From an uncultured Clostridia bacterium (lineage in GTDB: Bacteria > Bacillota > Clostridia > Peptostreptococcales > Anaerovoracaceae): a stretch of 19,952 bases of DNA. Positions 15,005 through 19,952 of the stretch are shown piece by piece. The notes beneath the pieces were generated by a model. The model was not told the DNA's origin. It saw nothing but the letters and a program-made list of their open reading frames with translations, and ran no database searches. How positions within the stretch are numbered: position 1 is the first letter of the stretch; each line of letters begins with the position of its first letter. The stretch lies in NCBI GenBank assembly GCA_938045615.1, contig CALIBC010000023.1, positions 1 to 19,952 of the forward strand, in the 5' to 3' direction. The translations under genes were made by a program, and so were the position numbers.

Positions 15005-16342
15005 ATGGGCTGGATGAAAGAACTGGGTAAAGCAGCCGCCAAAGTCGCAGAAAAGCCGCTTGCCAAGGTAGGAGTTAAGTTTGCAGAGAAATCTGCGGAA
15101 AGTGCGGAGAAATCTGTCGGTAGGGCTTTGGCCAATGCTGCAATGAAAGAAGGACGTTATGCCAGCAAGGGCAACTATACCAAGTGGATAGAGTCCATGG
15201 GAGGCAAGGTTTCCAAGGTGGAGTCAGGTTTCAAGAGTTGGGAAAAGAGCCTGCCTAAATTCAAGACCGGCTTCAAATCGGCTGAACATATCGGAGTCAA
15301 AACCGCCCAAAAGGCAGAACGGATTTTGGTTGATGGTACCAAGGCAACCGGACAGGGTGTTGTCCATTCTACAAAAGCAGCTGAAAAGATTGCTGAAGAG
15401 ACCGCGAAAAAGGCAGCCCTTATCAATAAGGAGACACTTAAGAATGCGGCAAAGATTGGTTGGCACGAAGGTGGAAAAGTAATCAACAAGACAGCCGGAT
15501 GGGCTGGTCAATATGCAAAATATTCGGCAAACCATCCAGTGGCAAGCCTTATTCTTTCTTCCATTGCCTACCGCCAGCTGACAGGGCGCACCCTGCTACC
15601 GGACATGATGAAGTCCTTAGGCGGTGAGGATGCTGCCAAAAAAGGCCTTGTCGGTGTTCTTGGAGAAACGACATTGGGCAAGAAAGTGGACGGTCGAGGA
15701 AACGAGGTCGGCATGGTCGCAAATCTGACGGATGTCCTTTTCGGTGACGGCACTTATGGGAAGGTCAGTTCCGGTGTCGGTTCCGTTGCAGGTGAAGCTG
15801 CCGGATTATATCAAGGCGTTAAAGGTGGCGTTTCCTCTGTCTTGGGTGAAGGGGCTAATCTCTACGAGACAGGAAAAGAGCAGATTGGTCAGTATTTTTC
15901 GGGTAATGGTATGGTATCTAACGGCAACGGAGGTTACTATGATCCCACGACTCCCCAATATCCGTCGACTGCCCAGATGATGGGTTCGGGTATGACACAA
16001 GGCGTTCCGCAACAAGGAGGACTTACCGGTACGATGGTGAACGGCGTACATTCCATTGCCAATGAACTTACGGGAGGCAATGTCTCAAAGATGAATTTAG
16101 CATCCCTGGCACTTTCCTCTTACATGATGTTCGGGCCTTTTGGTTGGCTTGGCAAGATGGCCAGTCTGATGTTGGGCGGTATGACCATGCGCAACATCAA
16201 CCATCGACAATCGGAGAGTCAGCCTATGCAGCAGATGCAACGTTATGCTGCCGCACCAGCTGTATCAGCAGGACAGCCTGTATCACAGGTAGATTTTCCA
16301 GTATCGGAAGAGCCGGTGGTGCGACGCTCCCGTGGAATATGA
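15005..16342 (+). CDS. Ala/Lys/Gly-rich protein of unknown function
   Basis: A 445-residue protein without a signal peptide or known motif. Residues 1 to about 160 are Lys- and Ala-rich amphipathic helix with many short repeats of the KxAEKxAEK type. A hydrophobic stretch lies at about 177-190 (HPVASLILSSIAY). Residues about 240-340 are Gly/Ser-rich and then Gly/Gln/Met-rich (low complexity). A second hydrophobic part is at 363-395, from MNLASLALSSYMMFGPFGWL to GKMASLMLGG. The tail is Gln/Pro/Arg-rich. The C-terminal hydrophobic part resembles one in the 743-residue protein downstream. It may be an inner-membrane or DNA-associated transfer accessory, but this is not established. Confidence 0.75.
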   Translation: MGWMKELGKAAAKVAEKPLAKVGVKFAEKSAESAEKSVGRALANAAMKEGRYASKGNYTKWIESMGGKVSKVESGFKSWEKSLPKFKTGFKSAEHIGVKTAQKAERILVDGTKATGQGVVHSTKAAEKIAEETAKKAALINKETLKNAAKIGWHEGGKVINKTAGWAGQYAKYSANHPVASLILSSIAYRQLTGRTLLPDMMKSLGGEDAAKKGLVGVLGETTLGKKVDGRGNEVGMVANLTDVLFGDGTYGKVSSGVGSVAGEAAGLYQGVKGGVSSVLGEGANLYETGKEQIGQYFSGNGMVSNGNGGYYDPTTPQYPSTAQMMGSGMTQGVPQQGGLTGTMVNGVHSIANELTGGNVSKMNLASLALSSYMMFGPFGWLGKMASLMLGGMTMRNINHRQSESQPMQQMQRYAAAPAVSAGQPVSQVDFPVSEEPVVRRSRGI

Positions 16343-16356
16343 AGTTAAGAATCAAC

Positions 16357-16369
16357 AAGCTAACAAGTA
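16357..16369 (+). repeat. GCTAACAAG motif, copy 3 (before M23-like gene)
   Basis: AAGCTAACAAGTA, identical over 13 bases to the copy before traJ, and 6 bases before the start of the M23-like gene. Confidence 0.5.
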
Positions 16370-16375
16370 TAATAT

Positions 16376-17227
16376 ATGGACGCAACAGATTATAAGGACA
16401 TGCTCCTGGAGTCCGCAAGCGGCTTCATGATGCCTTTTGCTTTAGACGAAAAAGAAGAGCTGAATGTCATCCTCCCTTTCGGTGAACAGACCCATCCCAA
16501 GACAGGAGAGAAGTTTCAGCACCAAGGTGTTGATTATGCCGTCAAGGACAAACCCTTGTATGCCATCGCAAGCGGCATGGTCATCGGTGCCGGGCATGAT
16601 GCGGTTCACGAAAACTATATCATCGCCAGATACGGCAAATACGAGGTTACCTATGGGCACATTTCCGAGGCCTACACCCCTTATGGTACGAATGTAAAGG
16701 CCGGGCAAGAGATTGCCCATGCCGGTGAGTTCCTGCACATGGGAGTCCGATTTAACGGTAAGGAGCTTGACCCTGACAATTTTATTGCCATGATTTGGGC
16801 AAACATACAGCAGTTGGCTGCCATGGGTATTACCCATCAGCCTACAGCCGAAGTCCTGGGGGACAAGAAGATTGTCACCAAGTATGACGATTGTCAGGAT
16901 GAGATCATGGCATTGATGCTCCGTTGGCTGCCCACTTACATGAACGAACTTCGTACAAAGGCCTATACGCCTCCTAAAAAGATGGAAGCATCGCTGAAGA
17001 ATATCCTCTCGAAAGCTGCCGACAAGAACTACTTTTACGAGACGATTCCCAACTTGGGCAATCCTTTAGGATTATCCGGGCGTAGTGTCCCTTTGGTAGA
17101 GAAGATTCAGGAAATTTTGATAGAGGACTTTCTTGGATTCTTGGCCGTCCGTCAAGGTATATATCCCCAGTCGTGGGACGAGTCTCAAAAAAAAAACTTT
17201 CTGAAGAAGCTGCCGCCAACGGCTTAA
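16376..17227 (+). CDS. M23-like (LytM-type) protein with altered active site
   Basis: A 283-residue protein with an N-terminal M23/LytM-like domain. The first motif H-x-x-x-D is present as HQGVD (His49, Asp53), followed by AIASGMVIGAG and VTYGHIS (His95), then VKAGQEIAHAGEF and LHMGVRFNGKELDP. In active M23 enzymes the last motif is H-x-H; here it is Phe119-Leu-His121, and the loop before it is short. Zinc-ligand positions are kept but one catalytic His is lost, so enzyme activity is doubtful. There is no signal peptide. The C-terminal part (about 140-283) is helical and unassigned. Peptidoglycan-binding in transfer would be a usual role for the family. The gene ends in an A10 tract and TAATG overlap with the next gene. 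Confidence 0.82.
   Translation: MDATDYKDMLLESASGFMMPFALDEKEELNVILPFGEQTHPKTGEKFQHQGVDYAVKDKPLYAIASGMVIGAGHDAVHENYIIARYGKYEVTYGHISEAYTPYGTNVKAGQEIAHAGEFLHMGVRFNGKELDPDNFIAMIWANIQQLAAMGITHQPTAEVLGDKKIVTKYDDCQDEIMALMLRWLPTYMNELRTKAYTPPKKMEASLKNILSKAADKNYFYETIPNLGNPLGLSGRSVPLVEKIQEILIEDFLGFLAVRQGIYPQSWDESQKKNFLKKLPPTA
17187..17197 (+). promoter_or_regulatory. A10C slippery site (candidate -1 frameshift)
   Basis: Ten A bases (17187-17196) are followed by C. In the frame of the M23-like gene this reads CAA AAA AAA AAC, so A_AAA_AAC at 17191-17197 is in the correct phase for -1 slippage. A -1 shift bypasses the stop at 17225-17227 and runs into the next gene, giving a joined product of about 378 residues. 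RNA polymerase slippage on the A-run could do the same. A small GCCG-CCAA-CGGC hairpin follows at 17212-17223, though it is farther from the site than is usual. A homopolymer sequencing error is the main alternative. Confidence 0.4.
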
Positions 17228-17511
17228 TGGAAGATCCCTTGGAAAATCTTGAAATAGACATTCATAGTTACGACATCAGCCGTGAGGCATCCATCTACTT
17301 CGACACGACGGGGACTCGCTGTTGGACGAAGGCATGGTTCAATGGCAGGGAGAAAGGAGAGAAATCAATAGAGATCACCCGTCAGCTGGCAGTGAAGTTC
17401 ATCAATGACGAAATCTTGTTGGATGATTGGCTCGCACGTTTCTATCCCAAACAGATGAACGTCTGCCACAAGGCTATTGAGCAGGCACGCAAACAGTTAT
17501 TAGGTATATAA
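17227..17511 (+). CDS. Small hypothetical protein, coupled to or fused with M23-like gene
   Basis: A 94-residue protein if started at the ATG at 17227, which overlaps the upstream stop as TAATG and would allow coupled re-initiation. A GTG at 17173 in the same frame would add 18 residues, and -1 frameshifting at the A10 tract would join it to the M23-like protein. The protein is mixed alpha/beta, with segments such as DISREASIYFDTTGTRCW and a basic helical end (AIEQARKQLLGI). It has no signal peptide or transmembrane helix. I do not recognise it. The stop lies 10 bases before the next gene. Confidence 0.65.
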   Translation: MEDPLENLEIDIHSYDISREASIYFDTTGTRCWTKAWFNGREKGEKSIEITRQLAVKFINDEILLDDWLARFYPKQMNVCHKAIEQARKQLLGI

Positions 17512-17521
17512 AAACCATCGC

Positions 17522-19753
17522 ATGGCACGTAATAATCAACATTTCGGGGAGTTGGAGTATTGTTTTAACCAATATTTCAGCAAGTATTGTGCTCCTGTCA
17601 TCACCAAGGATTATAGGTATTACCACCGTAAGCAGACAGAAGAATTCAACAAGGCCTATAATGAAGTACCGGCTAATATCGGTGCCGGATCCGTCATGCA
17701 GGGAATGATACGTGTGCAGACTGCGAATGTAATGGCTGCATCATCAGGAAAATGGAGTACAAAGAATCTTGACGACTTCATAAATGGTGTCATAAACAAG
17801 ATTGTCTCCAGCAAGAACTTCCAAAAGGACTGGGAAAACTTGATAGACAGATATCGGGAATCTCTTATCGCCAAGTTAGGGACGAAAGGCTACATCAGAG
17901 TTGCAGAGGAGTTGGGAAAGGCAGAAAAACGGAAATTCATCGATCCAGCAGTCCACTATGGACAGATTCGCTTTATGGAGCTGCTCAAAGAGCATTTGGC
18001 CAGAACCGATATGCCCAAGTCCTCTTTGGAATATATCTTGAAAGAGGGTGCAAACAGTTCTATTATGATGACATTGGCTGGTAGATTCATGCGTGGTCGC
18101 GACCTCTCGCCTGCAGAAGAAGAGAATCGTGAGCTGGGCAATAAACTCTATAAGCCGTCAAAAACAGAGAAAGCTGGGGCTTTTGCCTTGGGAGCTGTTA
18201 TGGACGCACCGGCATTGGATGGTGTCGGTTCTGTAGCTGCCGTACCATTGAAAGCCACTGCCAAGAGAGTAGCCGGATATGCCCTGAAAGGGGGGGCGAT
18301 AAAATTCGGAGGTTGGCTGGGAGAAAAGGCCGCTTACAAAGCGGCCACTAAAGCTTCCTATGTAAAAGGATTGATTTCTGGCGCAGCTGTCGATGCCGGA
18401 TTCAACTATTGGGCTTCTTCCAAAATCAGCCTTGATGCAGCCAAGAAGCAGTACAGTAAAGCGGTTTTCGGCAATGAGAGCACATTGGAAAAATACCAAA
18501 AAGGTGCATTGGGATACAGGAAGACCGGCACCGAATACATTTCCAATGTAAATGATGGCTTGGGTAAAAAGATCAAGGTCGCCCCGATACGTCCCCATGT
18601 GAGTGATTCTGTCACCCATAAAGATTCCGGTCAGTTATTGACCGCAGCAAATGGCAATTCAAGAAAGCTTTTGAAGACCATTACCACCGCATTAAGCCAT
18701 CAGGCTCTTCCTTACGATAGCCGCGCACCCATCCCCGCTTGGATGCTAAACAAAACAGCCAAACAATGCCGTGCCTTTGCCACCTCGTTTTTTTCCATTG
18801 CCAAGCAGATGTCGACACAGGGCTTGCCGGTTTGGAATCTGAATGGCAGAAATATGACACTTGCACAAGTCTCACAGCGTGCCGGCGATTATGCAAGGGC
18901 TGCTGTTCAGATAGACAAGATAAATGCCGAGAAACAAGTGGCAAGAGCAGCGGTATATAGCCGGGATCACCTGGATTCGAGACAAGAGAAGAGAGATCAT
19001 TATGACACTGGGGCATATAACGCAGTCGGTCAATCTGCCTCGCCGCCTGTTGTTTCAAGCGCAGTATCTCCTTCAGAACCATTAAACACCCAACATTATC
19101 AAAATATGGCCATGGGGACGCAACAAATAAAAAATCCAATGTCAGAGACTTCTCCTTATCCCAATATGCTCCAGACAGCGGGATGGGATAAATATTTGGA
19201 TAATGCAGGGTTGAATGGATTTAGCGATGTGACAAAGAACCTTGGTTATGTCTTTGCAATGCTTCCTGATATGCTTATCAGTATGTTTACAGGAAAATCT
19301 TCCTCGTTCACCATAGGGAACAACATACTACCTTTAGCAGCAGTTGCCGCTGGAATGTTCAGCCATAATCCACTGTTAAAGCTCATGCTGATGGGTTTTG
19401 GAGGTGTCAATCTCTTGAACAATGCCGGCCACGAAGTCTTAGGTCTATCCACTCCTAAAACCACTCCAAGAAACTACAAGCAATATGCCGACGAACCTCT
19501 CAATCCAAGACTAAATAATGTTTTTATGAGAGGCCGTTCTTTGATTGCAGATATAGACAATCGACCTGTTGTCATTAACATTTCTGACACGGCTGTCGAC
19601 GCATATGAGAAAAAAGCCATACCTTTAAACACGTTAGCAAATGCCGTATTAAGGAAGTATGACGAGAACAGATCCATGGCTTCAAACACTTATGATAAGA
19701 GTTTGGCAGCGTTAGAGAGTCAAGAACAACAGCGTAGTTATGGATTAAAATAG
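17522..19753 (+). CDS. 743-residue protein of unknown function, last gene of operon
   Basis: A 743-residue protein without a signal peptide. The N-terminal third is charged and helical. Residues about 215-300 are Ala/Gly-rich with weakly hydrophobic stretches (for example AAVPLKATAKRVAGYALKGG). The middle is variable and polar. Residues about 574-635 are hydrophobic: GYVFAMLPDMLISMFTG, then NILPLAAVAAGMF, then LLKLMLMGFGGVNLLNN. This part resembles the C-terminal hydrophobic region of the 445-residue protein. The tail (about 650-743) is soluble, with VINISDTAVDAYEKKAIPLN. Position at the end of the tra operon suggests a role in transfer, for example as a large inner-membrane-associated accessory; no function can be assigned. 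Confidence 0.78.
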   Translation: MARNNQHFGELEYCFNQYFSKYCAPVITKDYRYYHRKQTEEFNKAYNEVPANIGAGSVMQGMIRVQTANVMAASSGKWSTKNLDDFINGVINKIVSSKNFQKDWENLIDRYRESLIAKLGTKGYIRVAEELGKAEKRKFIDPAVHYGQIRFMELLKEHLARTDMPKSSLEYILKEGANSSIMMTLAGRFMRGRDLSPAEEENRELGNKLYKPSKTEKAGAFALGAVMDAPALDGVGSVAAVPLKATAKRVAGYALKGGAIKFGGWLGEKAAYKAATKASYVKGLISGAAVDAGFNYWASSKISLDAAKKQYSKAVFGNESTLEKYQKGALGYRKTGTEYISNVNDGLGKKIKVAPIRPHVSDSVTHKDSGQLLTAANGNSRKLLKTITTALSHQALPYDSRAPIPAWMLNKTAKQCRAFATSFFSIAKQMSTQGLPVWNLNGRNMTLAQVSQRAGDYARAAVQIDKINAEKQVARAAVYSRDHLDSRQEKRDHYDTGAYNAVGQSASPPVVSSAVSPSEPLNTQHYQNMAMGTQQIKNPMSETSPYPNMLQTAGWDKYLDNAGLNGFSDVTKNLGYVFAMLPDMLISMFTGKSSSFTIGNNILPLAAVAAGMFSHNPLLKLMLMGFGGVNLLNNAGHEVLGLSTPKTTPRNYKQYADEPLNPRLNNVFMRGRSLIADIDNRPVVINISDTAVDAYEKKAIPLNTLANAVLRKYDENRSMASNTYDKSLAALESQEQQRSYGLK

Positions 19754-19770
19754 ATTTTGTTTACAATATT

Positions 19771-19780
19771 ACTTGTTAGC
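19771..19780 (-). repeat. Inverted copy of the GCTAACAAG motif at operon end
   Basis: ACTTGTTAGC is the exact reverse complement of GCTAACAAGT. It directly precedes the terminator-like stem, so the 3' end of the transcript could pair with the three upstream leader copies. Confidence 0.45.
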
Positions 19781-19826
19781 GGCCCCTGCTGGCGTAGTTA
19801 GTTGCGTCGGTGGGGGCTTTATTTAT
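19778..19826 (+). terminator. Terminator-like hairpin after the last tra gene
   Basis: GCCCC at 19782-19786 pairs with GGGGC at 19813-19817, with an inner stem GGCGTA (19791-19796) and TGCGTC (19803-19808) that includes two G-T pairs, closing on a GTTAGT loop. It is followed by TTTATTTAT. The stem is GC-rich and stands out from its surroundings, and it lies 25-30 bases after the operon's last stop, so a rho-independent terminator is likely. The T-tract is interrupted by A. Confidence 0.55.
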
Positions 19827-19897
19827 ACGTATAAAGTAAATTGAATATGAGGTTCTATTTTACAACCATATATGGAAGCTTACAGGTAGAACTGTTT

Positions 19898-19952
19898 GGT
19901 AGTGTCCTATAAAAGTGTGTAAGCCCATTTTTTCTTATCTTTGTATTTGAAA
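19898..19952 (+). mobile_element. Possible left end of an IS256-type insertion sequence (partial)
   Basis: The sequence GGTAGTGTCCTATAAAAGTG, then TGTAAGCCC, resembles terminal inverted repeats of IS256/Mutator-type elements, which commonly have a GTGTC, a TATAA-like middle and GTGTGTAA. It is followed within 20 bases by TATCTTTG, a good Bacteroidetes -7 box, as expected for a transposase promoter just inside the end. The transposase itself would lie beyond the window, so this rests on resemblance alone. Confidence 0.35.
19936..19943 (+). promoter_or_regulatory. TAnnTTTG-type -7 promoter box
   Basis: TATCTTTG matches the Bacteroidetes -7 consensus exactly. The -33 region is poor: GTGTGT at 19915-19920 offers only a TG. 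Any start site would be near 19950, at the window edge, for a gene outside the window. Confidence 0.4.

Larger units (their letters stand above)
19754..19897. other. Intergenic stretch after tra operon
   Basis: No gene was seen. It holds the inverted motif copy and the terminator-like hairpin, then about 70 AT-rich bases (19827-19897) in which nothing further is recognised. Confidence 0.6.

Noticed and set aside
17173..17226. GTG start for the small gene after the M23-like gene
   Set aside because: The ATG at 17227 with TAATG overlap is a better start; the upstream frame is more interesting as a frameshift path than as an independent start.
1..19952. CRISPR array, tRNA or rRNA genes
   Set aside because: No regularly spaced 24-40 bp repeats with spacers and no cloverleaf or rRNA-like sequence was noticed; the leader repeats are too short and close together for CRISPR.

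Overview
The window looks like the conjugative-transfer (tra) operon of a Bacteroidales mobile element, either an integrative conjugative element or a plasmid. The evidence is a recognisable, co-linear series of Bacteroidetes Tra proteins (TraE, TraF, TraG, TraJ, TraK, TraM, TraN, TraO), AT-rich spacers instead of regular Shine-Dalgarno leaders, and a codon and amino-acid style typical of Bacteroides, Prevotella or Parabacteroides. All supported genes are on the + strand, closely spaced or overlapping, so they are probably one long transcript. No relaxase, coupling protein, integrase, partition or cargo gene is visible; these would lie outside the window.

Layout. 1-399 is a non-coding leader. 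It holds four copies of a 9-bp GTATATACG-like repeat at about 16-bp spacing, a possible promoter overlapping them, and a perfect 9-bp hairpin. 400-2035 encodes a small membrane protein, two paralogous VirB2-like pilins (DUF4134/TraE type) and a VirB3-like TraF. 2069-4987 is the VirB4-type ATPase TraG. 5001-9255 encodes three exported proteins that do not look like textbook TraH/TraI but share a C-terminal A-L-G/N-R-W motif. 9308-14204 encodes the channel and core complex: TraJ (VirB6), TraK (VirB8), a TraL-like small membrane protein, TraM (VirB10), TraN (VirB9) and the outer-membrane TraO. 14217-19753 departs from the CTnDOT pattern. It holds a lipoprotein with a C-type-lectin/DUF1566-like domain, an Ala/Lys/Gly-rich 445-aa protein, an M23-like protein, a small protein that overlaps it at a possible frameshift site, and a 743-aa protein. 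The window ends with a terminator-like hairpin and what may be the end of an IS256-type insertion sequence.

How they fit together (inference from family knowledge). TraG powers assembly. The two pilins and TraF supply the pilus and its inner-membrane platform. TraJ, TraK and TraL form the inner-membrane channel, and TraM, TraN and TraO span to the outer membrane. The three exported proteins could be pilus-tip or channel-lining (VirB5-like) parts, and the lectin-like lipoprotein could contact recipient cells. The most notable observations are the shared AL[GN]RW tail motif, an A10 tract forming an in-phase A_AAA_AAC heptamer between the M23-like gene and the next gene, a missing active-site histidine in the M23-like protein, the leader repeat array, and a GCTAACAAG motif before three genes that recurs inverted at the operon end.
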